Positions 9,090-16,462 of a DNA stretch of 36,555 nucleotides are shown here, in pieces. This DNA is from Wohlfahrtiimonas larvae. GTDB lineage: Bacteria > Pseudomonadota > Gammaproteobacteria > Cardiobacteriales > Wohlfahrtiimonadaceae. The DNA lies in assembly GCF_002006755.1 (NCBI RefSeq), contig NZ_MVDO01000175.1, positions 1 through 36,555 of the forward strand, in the 5' to 3' direction. The notes beneath the pieces were generated by a model. It did not search any database. It was not told where the DNA came from and saw nothing but the letters and a program-made list of their open reading frames with translations. A program made the translations under genes and the position numbers. Within the stretch, counting starts at the first letter, position 1. Each line of letters begins with the position of its first letter.

Positions 9090-9905
9090 TTAGTGAACTG
9101 TTGCGCTCTTGTTATTCAACAACTCAGCCAATGTATTCCAACCATAAGCTTTCGCGTAATCTTCTGCTGTTTTGCCAAAATTATTTTTAACAGATGCATC
9201 TGCACCTTTTGCTAACAAAGTTTTCACAGAAACTAAGTTACCTGCAATCGTTTCACGAATCAGCATTGTATTGCCCATTTCATCCACATTTGTTAATTCA
9301 GCAGGATGTTCCACCAAAAACTCACCCAACGATTCTTCCGTATTTTGATCCATCGGATGAATGTCATGTTCAGCAGCATCAAATAACATCAACGACACAG
9401 AAAAATCTTCATTGAATGCTAAGCCCCAAGCTTGATCATGCTCTTTACGCTCTTTAGCACCCATTAATTTGCGAATTGCTTGAATCGAAAAACCACCACA
9501 AACTGTTTCGCCATCACTCAACAACCAATCTTCCACATCGCTCACACGAATACTCACTTGATCGCCCACTTCTACATTCGTCAATTCATTCGGCTCATTG
9601 ATCAAAGTGCCCATGATTGCTTCGCCATCAAAGTAAATATCGTTAATCCACATGTGTTCTACAATTGGCTCATCACCTTCCACATCTTGAGAGAATGCAG
9701 CTTTCACACTCGCAATCGACAATGCAGGAATAATTCTGCGATATTCCCATGATAATTCACGCCAAAAATATGGGAATGTTGCTTGTGCACGTTCAAATGC
9801 ATCCATCAAAGATTCTTCATCTTGCTCCACAAAAGTGATCAAATCTTCCTTGTTTGTATCTTCAACATCTGTATTTTTGCGCTTAAAAAAGTTAAATATT
9901 CCCAT
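9090..9905 (-). CDS. DUF2314 and ankyrin-repeat protein
   Basis: 271 residues, predicted cytoplasmic. The middle (about residues 40-140: YFWRELSWEYRR, EHMWINDI, INEPNELTNV, GDQVSI, DWLL) matches the DUF2314 pattern. The C-terminal 75 residues contain ankyrin-like helices (GNTMLIRETIAGNLVSVKTLLAKGADASVKN, then FGKTAEDYAKAYGWNTLAELL, written here in pieces). AAGGA lies 7 bases before the ATG. Such proteins are often found near toxin-immunity or stress loci, but nothing here proves that. The upstream gene on the same strand ends 45 bases before it, so the two may be one operon. Function unknown. Confidence 0.8.
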   Translation of the reverse strand: MGIFNFFKRKNTDVEDTNKEDLITFVEQDEESLMDAFERAQATFPYFWRELSWEYRRIIPALSIASVKAAFSQDVEGDEPIVEHMWINDIYFDGEAIMGTLINEPNELTNVEVGDQVSIRVSDVEDWLLSDGETVCGGFSIQAIRKLMGAKERKEHDQAWGLAFNEDFSVSLMLFDAAEHDIHPMDQNTEESLGEFLVEHPAELTNVDEMGNTMLIRETIAGNLVSVKTLLAKGADASVKNNFGKTAEDYAKAYGWNTLAELLNNKSATVH

Positions 9906-9950
9906 GAACCAATCCTTCTAAGATCTATTTTAAATTTATCGAATAATATT

Positions 9951-10424
9951 TTATTCCAAATTTCCGATCTTCTCTTGTAAAGATTCCATATCAACTTTCA
10001 AAAAAGTTTGATCATCTTCCCCTTCAACAATAAATTTAATACCGATAACTTCTTCCCCTAGTTTAAGCAATTCTATTTTTGATGTAGATGATTCCTTTGG
10101 ATTTTCTGATGACTCTTCTTTACCATTCACAAAATAGGTTATTTTGTGAGCCACTTGAGAAAACATTTGCGTTTCTTCATTAAAATCCCAAGTAAAATTT
10201 TGTCTTACTTTAAAAGAATCTTTATCATCTTTAGCTATTAATATATCTAGCCCTTCATTAGATGGTTTTAAAGCAGTTAAATTCAATAATTCCGCCTCTT
10301 CATTTTTTGCGCTATAAGCCCAAACGCCATACAAATCAGATTTTGTTATAATTTGGGTAAATCCAGCATTCATGAAGACAGCCATGATTAACAATAAAAC
10401 TAGTCTTTTCACAATTTTTAACAC
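9951..10424 (-). CDS. Small exported protein of unknown function
   Basis: I place the start at GTG 10424, because AAGGA lies 7 bases upstream and the product then begins with a clean signal peptide (LKIVKRLVLLLIMAVFMNAGFTQ). Longer readings from ATG 10469 or TTG 10484 lack a good ribosome binding site and only add a polar tail. The mature part is about 130 residues, acidic, with DLYGVWAYSA at its start. That resembles the short GxW opening of small lipocalin-like or lipoprotein beta-barrels, but no family is recognised. There is no cysteine for lipidation, so a soluble periplasmic protein is likely. It sits just upstream of the DUF2314-ankyrin gene on the same strand. Confidence 0.65.
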   Translation of the reverse strand: MLKIVKRLVLLLIMAVFMNAGFTQIITKSDLYGVWAYSAKNEEAELLNLTALKPSNEGLDILIAKDDKDSFKVRQNFTWDFNEETQMFSQVAHKITYFVNGKEESSENPKESSTSKIELLKLGEEVIGIKFIVEGEDDQTFLKVDMESLQEKIGNLE

Positions 10425-10591
10425 AATACTTTCCTTATTATTTATATTCATCATAATTTTTTTATACATTTTCGAATTTTCCAATCAAATTTGCAAACTG
10501 ATTATTTTAATTAATCACTCAGATAAAACATCTTTTTAACGCACCTATTTAAAAGTACTAAAATGATCCCCATTGATTGATGTAATTATCC

Positions 10592-10597
10592 TATAAT
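10592..10597 (+). promoter_or_regulatory. -10 element for the IscA-like gene
   Basis: A perfect TATAAT 30 bases before the start codon at 10628. The -35 region is poor (CCATTG at 16-base spacing), which is compatible with activator control; no operator is recognised. Confidence 0.5.
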
Positions 10598-10627
10598 TAG
10601 TTATTCATGTTTTACTTGGAGAATCTT

Positions 10628-10942
10628 ATGTTTTCAGTAACAGACAACGCATTCAAACAGCTCGATGCACAATTAGCCGCATCCGCTGAAAAATACATCA
10701 ACATCGCCATTCGTAAATCAGGTTGCTCTGGTTATAAATATTTCATCGAATTGTGTGATGACACAACGGACAAATTGATCCTAACAGAAAGCCCTGTAAC
10801 AATTGTTACAGATAAAGCTAACGAACCTTACATGCAAAACGTGCAATTGGATTACATTCAAGAAGGCTTAAATCGTAGCTTTAAGTTCAGCAATCCAGAT
10901 GCAAAAAGTGAATGTGGTTGCGGCGAAAGCTTCATGTTTTAA
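10628..10942 (+). CDS. A-type iron-sulfur carrier, IscA-like
   Basis: 104 residues; cytoplasmic scaffold/carrier that delivers Fe-S clusters to apo-enzymes. The three invariant cysteines are present: C33 in RKSGCSGYKY, and C96 and C98 in CGCGESF. The start is the second ATG of the frame (10628), which has TTGGAG 7 bases upstream; the ATG at 10607 would add seven residues and has no ribosome binding site. It is not next to iscS/iscU here. The CGCGESF ending resembles IscA more than ErpA, but subfamily assignment by eye is weak. The amidotransferase gene follows after 14 bases. Likely customers in this window are the complex I subunits and QueG, by inference only. Confidence 0.9.
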   Translation: MFSVTDNAFKQLDAQLAASAEKYINIAIRKSGCSGYKYFIELCDDTTDKLILTESPVTIVTDKANEPYMQNVQLDYIQEGLNRSFKFSNPDAKSECGCGESFMF

Positions 10943-10956
10943 CTAAGGAATAAATT

Positions 10957-12735
10957 ATGTGTGGAATTGCGGGGATACTAAGTTTTACAGACGTGCGCCC
11001 AGAAGCATCGCTTTTGGAGAAAATGAGTGCGCCACTTCAAAGACGTGGACCAGATGGCGGTAAAGTTTTTTGTGAAGGGCCGATTGGCTTTGCGCATCGT
11101 CGCTTGGGTATCATTGATGTAGATTCGCGTGCGGATCAACCATTTCATGATACTGAAACTGGCAACACGATGGTTTTCAACGGCACGATCTATAACTATC
11201 GTGAACTGCGTTCTGTCTTAAAAGATAAAGGCCATAAATTCCATACAGAAAGTGATACAGAAGTATTATTGAAATCCTATGCCGAATGGGGCGAAAAATG
11301 CTTAAGCCATTTGGTGGGCATGTTCGCCTTTGCCATTTGGGATCGCAAAAAACAAAAGATGTTTGTGGCACGTGATCGCATTGGCATTAAGCCTTTGTAT
11401 TTCTCACATGATTCAAAGAATTTCCTATTTGCATCGAATACTCAAAGCTTACTCGCTTCTAAACTAGTGGATACAGATATCAACCCAATTGCCTTGCAAT
11501 ATATGTATACATTGCATGCAGTTGTGCCTGCACCTTATACGATCTTTAAAGGCATTCATAAATTAAAGCCTGCCCATTATTTGTGGGTGGATTTACAAGG
11601 CAAAATTGAAGAGTTCCAATATTGGTCATTGGATGCAGAAAACAAACACAGCGATTGGACAGATGCCGATTGGACAGACGCCATCGAAGATAAACTCCGC
11701 ACAGCTGTGCGCCGCCGTTTATTGGCAGCGGATGTTCCTGTAGGCGTTTTATTATCAGGTGGATTGGATTCATCGTTGATTGTAGCTTTAGCGCATGAAG
11801 AAGGCATTAAAGATTTACAAACTTTCTCCATCGGCTTTGAAGATCAACCTGAAGAGAAAGGTTCAGAATTTGAATTCTCTGATCAAGTGGTTGAGCGTTA
11901 CCAAACCAATCACTTCAAATATTTGATTGAAAATGGTCAAGCATTAACGCGCTTACCTGAAGCAGTTTCACAAATGGCGGAACCTCTATTTGGGCAAGAT
12001 GCAATTGGCTTCTACTTATTATCTGAGCAAGTTTCCAAGCAAGTTCGTGTAGTCCAAAGCGGACAAGGCGCGGATGAAGTATTTGGCGGCTATTTCTGGT
12101 ATCCACAAATGGCAGAAAGCAAAGAGCGTGATCCTTTATTGCGTTTCAGCCAATACTATTTTGACCGCGATTATCCTGAATTATGCGATACATTTGCACC
12201 AAAATTCCAAATGGATGACATCGTGGGCGAATATGTCCGTGATCAATTAACGAAGCCTTATGCTTCCACTTATTTGGATCAAGTTTTCCGCTTTGATACC
12301 ACAGCATTGATCGTGGATGATCCTGTCAAACGCGTGGATAACATGACAATGGCGCATGGTTTAGAAGCTCGTGTTCCATTCTTGGATCATGAATTGGTAG
12401 AATTAGCAGCAAGCATGCCAGAGCATTACAAATTAATGCATGGCGGCAAAGGCATTTTGAAAGAGATTGCTCGTGGTAAGATTCCTGATAGCATCATTGA
12501 TCGCCCGAAAGCCTATTTCCCAATGCCTGCATTGAAATATGTTCGTGGTGAATTCTATGACATGATGCATTCAGCATTGACGAGCGAAAAAGCAAAATCA
12601 CGCGGCATTTTTAATCCAAAATATGTTGATCGCTTGTTGAATCATCCTGAATCACCGGATAACTTCACTCGTATCCAAGGTTCTAAATTGTGGCACGCTG
12701 CCCTATTAGAAATTTGGTTACAAGAAGTTTTGTAA
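10957..12735 (+). CDS. Asparagine synthase family amidotransferase, NAGGN type
   Basis: 592 residues. An N-terminal class II glutaminase begins with catalytic Cys2 (MCGIAGIL), with RRGPDGG and NGTIYNYREL. The synthetase domain has the ATP pyrophosphatase loop LSGGLDSS near residue 265. The C-terminal half (VKRVDNMTMAHGLEARVPFLD, DRPKAYFPMPALKY, ending SKLWHAALLEIWLQ; pieces) looks closest to the amidotransferase that makes N-acetylglutaminylglutamine amide, an osmoprotectant. E. coli AsnB is shorter (554 aa) and differs in these blocks. The NAGGN pathway also needs an acetyltransferase/ligase partner, normally adjacent, which is not in this window. It could therefore serve as the asparagine synthetase. 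AAGGA lies about 8 bases before the ATG. Confidence 0.82.
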   Translation: MCGIAGILSFTDVRPEASLLEKMSAPLQRRGPDGGKVFCEGPIGFAHRRLGIIDVDSRADQPFHDTETGNTMVFNGTIYNYRELRSVLKDKGHKFHTESDTEVLLKSYAEWGEKCLSHLVGMFAFAIWDRKKQKMFVARDRIGIKPLYFSHDSKNFLFASNTQSLLASKLVDTDINPIALQYMYTLHAVVPAPYTIFKGIHKLKPAHYLWVDLQGKIEEFQYWSLDAENKHSDWTDADWTDAIEDKLRTAVRRRLLAADVPVGVLLSGGLDSSLIVALAHEEGIKDLQTFSIGFEDQPEEKGSEFEFSDQVVERYQTNHFKYLIENGQALTRLPEAVSQMAEPLFGQDAIGFYLLSEQVSKQVRVVQSGQGADEVFGGYFWYPQMAESKERDPLLRFSQYYFDRDYPELCDTFAPKFQMDDIVGEYVRDQLTKPYASTYLDQVFRFDTTALIVDDPVKRVDNMTMAHGLEARVPFLDHELVELAASMPEHYKLMHGGKGILKEIARGKIPDSIIDRPKAYFPMPALKYVRGEFYDMMHSALTSEKAKSRGIFNPKYVDRLLNHPESPDNFTRIQGSKLWHAALLEIWLQEVL

Positions 12736-12758
12736 CTCATAGCTCAAACCATTAACTA

Positions 12759-12785
12759 AGCATCATCCCCATAAGGGATGATGCT
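12759..12785 (+). terminator. Hairpin between the amidotransferase gene and uvrC
   Basis: A perfect 11-bp stem AGCATCATCCC (12759-12769) / GGGATGATGCT (12775-12785) with loop CATAA. It is followed by AATTATTA rather than a T-run. Either a weak terminator of the amidotransferase transcript or a structure in the uvrC leader; it ends 15 bases before the uvrC start. Confidence 0.55.
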
Positions 12786-12800
12786 AATTATTAAAATAAT

Positions 12801-14609
12801 ATGGCTTTTAATTCCTCGGAATTTCTCAAAACAACACCCACAAAACCTGGCATCTACATCATGCGTGATGATAAAGATGTCATCATTTACGTGGGCAAAG
12901 CTAAAAATCTTAAAAATCGTTTAACAAGCTATTTTCGTGCGTCTGGCTTATCCACAAAAACCATGGCGCTCGTTGCGAATATTCATTCCATTGAAGTCAC
13001 AATCACCAATAGTGAAAACGATGCTTTACGGTTAGAAAGCAACCTCATCAAAAAACATCGCCCACGTTATAACGTGAGTTTGATTGATGATAAAAGCTAT
13101 CCTTATATTTATTTATCGACAGGAAAATATCCACGCTTAGCTTATTATCGCGGCAGTAAAAAATTGAAAGGTCATTATTTTGGACCTTATCCTTCATCCT
13201 CTGTTGTGCGTGAAACTTTGGATTTAATGAAGAAAATCTTCTTAGTTCGCCAATGTGAAGATTCTGTTTTTAAGCATCGCACGCGCCCTTGCCTGCAATA
13301 TCAGATCAAGCGTTGCAGTGCACCTTGTGTTGAGAAAATTTCTGCCGAACAATATCAAAAAGATGTACAAAGTGCTGTGATGTTTTTGGAAGGCAATTCA
13401 CAAGGCTTAATCTCTGAATTAGTTAGCAAAATGCAGGAATATGTGGATGCTTTAGCCTTTGAAAAAGCAGCCATCATTCGCGATCAAGTGAAAGCTTTGC
13501 AGTTCATTCAATCCAAAAATGACATCGAACAAGGCAATGCTTCCATTGATCTCATTGCTTATGTGCGTGAATCAGACATTCACGTACTACAAGTTTTAAC
13601 GATTCGTGATGGCCGTGTTTTAGGCGCACGCGCATATTTCCCGAAAGTGCCTGATGATACTGAAGCTGATGAAGTCATGCGAAGCTTCATCGAGCAATAT
13701 TATGACATTGCAAGAAAACCGCCGCGCAATATTATCCTCAATATTCCACTGCAATTAGAAGATCAAGTTTGGCTAGAAAGTAGCTTAACGGACTTGGCTG
13801 AGCGCAAAGTTGTATTGCAAAATAACGTGAAAGGTCAACGTGCGCGCTGGCTTGAACTCACCGCCAAAAATGCAGAACAAGCGATCGAGATTAAATTGGC
13901 AAGCTCAAGCAATATCACGCATCGTTTACATAGTTTAGCGAAAGTATTGGATCTCGATATTATTAAACGCATTGAATGCTTCGATATTTCCCACAGCTTT
14001 GGTGAAAAAACTGTGGCTTCTGATGTGGTTTATACGCACGAAGGATTCACCAAAAAATTCTATCGACGATTCAATATTGAAGGCATTACAGGCGGCGATG
14101 ATTATGCTGCAATGCGCCAAGCATTAACACGCCGTTTCAGTAATATTGACGATAATCCTTTGCCTGATATTTTATTAATTGATGGCGGTAAAAATCAGTT
14201 AAATGTTGGGATTGAAGTGATGGATGAACTCAATATTCATTCAGTCTTATTGATTGGCGTTGCCAAAGGCGAAGGCAGAAAAGTTGGCTTAGAAACACTT
14301 TGGAAAGCAGGCGATGACATTCCGATCCCGATTGAAAGTACAAGCGCCGCATTTCATTTGATCACACAAATCCGTGATGAAGCGCACCGCTTTGCCATCG
14401 AAGGGCATCGCTCACAGCGTGATAAATTGCGCCGCCGCTCATTATTGGAAGATATCAAAGGTGTTGGCCCACAACGCAGAGCAACTTTACTCAGCCATTT
14501 TGGTGGATTGGAAGCTTTGAAAAAAGCAGACATCGAAGCCATTGCCAAAGTTCCTGGAATCAGTGAAACTTTAGCAAAAGTGATTTATGATGCATTGCAT
14601 GAGAATTAA
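12801..14609 (+). CDS. uvrC: Excinuclease ABC subunit C
   Basis: 602 residues, normal length. The nuclease of UvrABC repair makes the 3' incision with its N-terminal GIY-YIG domain (KPGIYIM, IIYVGKAKNLKNR, residues about 15-45). It makes the 5' incision with a C-terminal RNase H-like domain (about 380-540; IECFDISH, LLIDGGKNQL, DEAHRF). A UVR motif for UvrB contact (EYVDALAFEKAAIIRDQ) is near residues 212-228, and tandem helix-hairpin-helix motifs (DIKGVGPQRR, AKVPGISE) close the protein. No Shine-Dalgarno is evident before ATG 12801; a hairpin ends 15 bases upstream. The often-seen downstream pgsA is absent. The next gene is on the opposite strand. Confidence 0.97.
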   Translation: MAFNSSEFLKTTPTKPGIYIMRDDKDVIIYVGKAKNLKNRLTSYFRASGLSTKTMALVANIHSIEVTITNSENDALRLESNLIKKHRPRYNVSLIDDKSYPYIYLSTGKYPRLAYYRGSKKLKGHYFGPYPSSSVVRETLDLMKKIFLVRQCEDSVFKHRTRPCLQYQIKRCSAPCVEKISAEQYQKDVQSAVMFLEGNSQGLISELVSKMQEYVDALAFEKAAIIRDQVKALQFIQSKNDIEQGNASIDLIAYVRESDIHVLQVLTIRDGRVLGARAYFPKVPDDTEADEVMRSFIEQYYDIARKPPRNIILNIPLQLEDQVWLESSLTDLAERKVVLQNNVKGQRARWLELTAKNAEQAIEIKLASSSNITHRLHSLAKVLDLDIIKRIECFDISHSFGEKTVASDVVYTHEGFTKKFYRRFNIEGITGGDDYAAMRQALTRRFSNIDDNPLPDILLIDGGKNQLNVGIEVMDELNIHSVLLIGVAKGEGRKVGLETLWKAGDDIPIPIESTSAAFHLITQIRDEAHRFAIEGHRSQRDKLRRRSLLEDIKGVGPQRRATLLSHFGGLEALKKADIEAIAKVPGISETLAKVIYDALHEN

Positions 14610-14641
14610 TAAAGATTACACTTTCAACCTAACTAAATTTG

Positions 14642-14676
14642 TCTAGAAATCCTGCATATTATATAAGTTTTCTAGA
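14642..14676. repeat. Inverted repeat between convergent genes
   Basis: TCTAGAAA (14642-14649) and TTTCTAGA (14669-14676), perfect 8-bp arms around a 19-base AT-rich loop. It lies between the ends of uvrC and the lipoprotein gene. A weak terminator role is possible but there is no clear T-run. Confidence 0.4.
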
Positions 14677-14709
14677 TCTAAAATTATTCCCAACATAGGA
14701 TTAATATTT

Positions 14710-15372
14710 TTATTTCTGAGCATACCTTATCTTATAAAGCATATAAGGCTCTATAAGAATCAAAGGTAATTGTCTTTTATTTAAAGCTATTGATCTATTC
14801 GGAGATGTTAGATTTGTAGATCTAGTAATAATTATACCTTCTTTTGTAATAGCATCATTATCTGCACGCCATACATATCTATCTTTAAGGTCTTTATACA
14901 TATGATCGTTTAGACCATTTTTTGCTAAATACTCATTCATTGTATTTTTTGTTCTTTCTCTTTCCTCATATGATTGGTTAAGCCATTTCGAAATTACTTT
15001 AACTTTTTCAGCAACAATTTTAAAATCTTCATCATTTCTATAGGTAACAATTGATAACCCTTGTACATAAGTTATACCTGCACTTACAATAATGTGCTTC
15101 ATTTTATATTCAATTTTTCCATCTACATTGATTTTATCAAGCCACACAAGTAAATCAGCTTCTGATCCTTCAATTTGAGGATCAACTCCTGGATAAACAG
15201 ATTTGGATTTTTCATTATAATAGTAGTATGTAATATTATTTTTATAATATTCAGATTTTCCGTTTAATAATAACTGAGCACATCCAGATAAAAATATGAA
15301 AGAAAATATAATTATTGCTATTTTAAAATAGAATTTAACTATCATATTTATTTTTATCTTATTAAATTTCAT
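14710..15372 (-). CDS. Lipoprotein of unknown function
   Basis: 220 residues. A basic N-terminus and hydrophobic stretch end in lipobox FLSGC with the lipidated cysteine at position 31; the following Ala-Gln would favour outer-membrane sorting. The mature part is Lys-, Tyr- and Asn-rich with no recognised domain. AAAGAG lies 8 bases before the ATG, supporting this start. Codons are markedly more A/T-biased (ATA, TTA, AAT) than in flanking uvrC, which may reflect weak selection or acquisition. It is transcribed alone, divergently from the monooxygenase-like gene and convergently with uvrC. Confidence 0.75.
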   Translation of the reverse strand: MKFNKIKINMIVKFYFKIAIIIFSFIFLSGCAQLLLNGKSEYYKNNITYYYYNEKSKSVYPGVDPQIEGSEADLLVWLDKINVDGKIEYKMKHIIVSAGITYVQGLSIVTYRNDEDFKIVAEKVKVISKWLNQSYEERERTKNTMNEYLAKNGLNDHMYKDLKDRYVWRADNDAITKEGIIITRSTNLTSPNRSIALNKRQLPLILIEPYMLYKIRYAQK

Positions 15373-15440
15373 TATTTACACTCTTTATCTGAATATATAG
15401 AATATTAATTATACATTGTATTAGAATTAAGAGAAAAAAT

Positions 15441-15737
15441 ATGCTCAAGCTTATTGCTGAAGATTTTATTGATCCCACAAAAATTGAGATCGTTTTGCCT
15501 TTATATCAAGAACTCGTAAATGCAACCCGAAAAGAAGCAGGTTGCATTAGTTATGAGCTTTGTCATGATCTTAAAAATCCTGGGCACTTTGTTTTTATAG
15601 AAGAATGGCAAGATTATGATGCTTTGGATACTCATGTTGCATCCGAGCATTTCCAACGTTTAGTACCGCAGATTAATGCTTATAGCATTAAAGAAGGTAG
15701 ATTCACTCACATGGAATCTGTTTTATTTAAAGATTAA
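15441..15737 (+). CDS. ABM-domain (YgiN-like) monooxygenase-family protein
   Basis: 98 residues, the usual length of single-domain antibiotic-biosynthesis-monooxygenase (dimeric alpha-beta barrel) proteins. The pattern EAGCISYELCHDL...FVFIEEWQDYDALDTHVAS, then a helix and a short final strand, is typical. YgiN-type members are quinol monooxygenases; true substrates are usually unknown. AAGAGA lies just upstream of the ATG. The 3' end of this gene holds the candidate -35 of the downstream ECF leader. Likely cytoplasmic. Confidence 0.85.
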   Translation: MLKLIAEDFIDPTKIEIVLPLYQELVNATRKEAGCISYELCHDLKNPGHFVFIEEWQDYDALDTHVASEHFQRLVPQINAYSIKEGRFTHMESVLFKD

Positions 15738-15747
15738 GCACTATAAT
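15719..15747 (+). promoter_or_regulatory. Promoter of the DUF296-ECF leader
   Basis: -35-like TGTTTT at 15719-15724, a 17-base spacer and a perfect -10 TATAAT at 15742-15747. The predicted start of transcription is near 15755, leaving a leader of about 250 nt before the first start codon at 16006. The -35 lies inside the end of the preceding gene. Confidence 0.55.
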
Positions 15748-15754
15748 AAGCAGA

Positions 15755-15974
15755 TCTTCCTCAATATCTTTTGGATATTCTCACAATGATCTTTCGCAAG
15801 CAGTGAATGACAGCTTTAGGCACTAGTTTAGTGTCACGCTTGGATGTGTTAAAGACTTAACGCTGCTGCTTGTTATCGCCTTTAGCACAACTTATTCATT
15901 CCAAAAAAGTGCTAAAGATGAATTATTATCAATATAAACATGATGTTATAGCCATTCCATGCGGATGGCTTTTT
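15755..15974 (+). ncRNA. Candidate riboswitch/attenuator leader RNA
   Basis: Structured 5' leader read directly from complementarity. Hairpin AATATC/GATATT is at 15763-15768/15774-15779. A closing stem CAAGCAG (15797-15803) / CTGCTTG (15866-15872) encloses two hairpins. These are GGCACTA (15819-15825) / TAGTGTC (15829-15835), and GTGTTAA (15846-15852) / TTAACGC (15857-15863) with loop AGAC. Together they form a three-way junction. A 9-bp hairpin CTTTAGCAC (15880-15888) / GTGCTAAAG (15909-15917) and then an intrinsic terminator (15950-15974) follow. The terminator ends 31 bases before the start codon of the DUF296-ECF operon. I do not recognise TPP, cobalamin, FMN, preQ1 or purine riboswitch cores. 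Regulation by transcription attenuation is an inference. Confidence 0.55.
15950..15974 (+). terminator. Intrinsic terminator in front of the DUF296-ECF operon
   Basis: An 8-bp stem AGCCATTC (15950-15957) / GGATGGCT (15963-15970, one G-U pair) with loop CATGC, followed by a T-run (15970-15974). It is 210 bases past the previous gene but only 31 bases before the next start codon, the position expected of a regulated leader terminator. Confidence 0.8.
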
Positions 15975-16005
15975 GTCGTGCCCGCTTTTTACCAAGGAAA
16001 TTCTT

Positions 16006-16434
16006 ATGAATCCTAATCTTCCACTTTCATTGCATGATGCAAAATTCTGCACCATTCGCTTAAAACCCGGTGATGACCTGCTCCATGAAATCAGAATCCT
16101 AGCCACAACGCACAATATCAAAGCAGGCTTCATTGCCTCATCTGTCGGTAGCTTATCTCAATTTGGATTGCGCTACGCAGGTAAACCTGATGCAACAATT
16201 CAACAAGGTTGCTATGAGATCGTTTCCTTAATCGGCACGATCGAAACCACAGGCGAGCACATTCATTTATCTGTTTCTGATGAAAATGGCGCGATGCTCG
16301 GTGGTCATGTGATGGAAGGCTGCATTGTGCGTACCACTTTAGAAATCGTCATTGGCATTTTAGAGAGTTGCCAATATAGCCGAGAATATTGTGATCTCTC
16401 GGGCTACGAAGAACTCGTTATCAAAACAATTTAA
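16006..16434 (+). CDS. DUF296 / PPC-domain protein
   Basis: 142 residues, essentially a single PPC (plants and prokaryotes conserved) domain. The metal-binding histidine pattern is visible as H85 and H87 in GEHIHLSVSD and H101 in GGHVMEG. AAGGA at 15994-15998 lies 7 bases before ATG 16006, so the upstream in-frame extension is not coding. The gene leads an operon with the ECF transporter genes: the S component begins 28 bases later. Bacterial PPC proteins have no settled biochemical role. The context suggests a function linked to the imported compound, for example binding, processing or sensing it. Confidence 0.85.
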   Translation: MNPNLPLSLHDAKFCTIRLKPGDDLLHEIRILATTHNIKAGFIASSVGSLSQFGLRYAGKPDATIQQGCYEIVSLIGTIETTGEHIHLSVSDENGAMLGGHVMEGCIVRTTLEIVIGILESCQYSREYCDLSGYEELVIKTI

Positions 16435-16462
16435 TTTCATATTTATATTTAAAGGACACAAC

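Noticed and set aside
14642-14676. TCTAGAAA inverted repeat as a terminator
   Set aside because: The arms are AT-rich with a 19-base loop and no T-run on either side, so stability is doubtful; listed only as a repeat.
15755-15974. Possible 6S RNA or known riboswitch (TPP, cobalamin, FMN, preQ1, purine) in the ECF leader
   Set aside because: TTCGCAAGC (15794-15800 with one neighbour) recalls 6S RNA, but the enclosed region is too short and the partner strand does not fit. I could not find the conserved cores of the named riboswitches. Kept as an unclassified leader.
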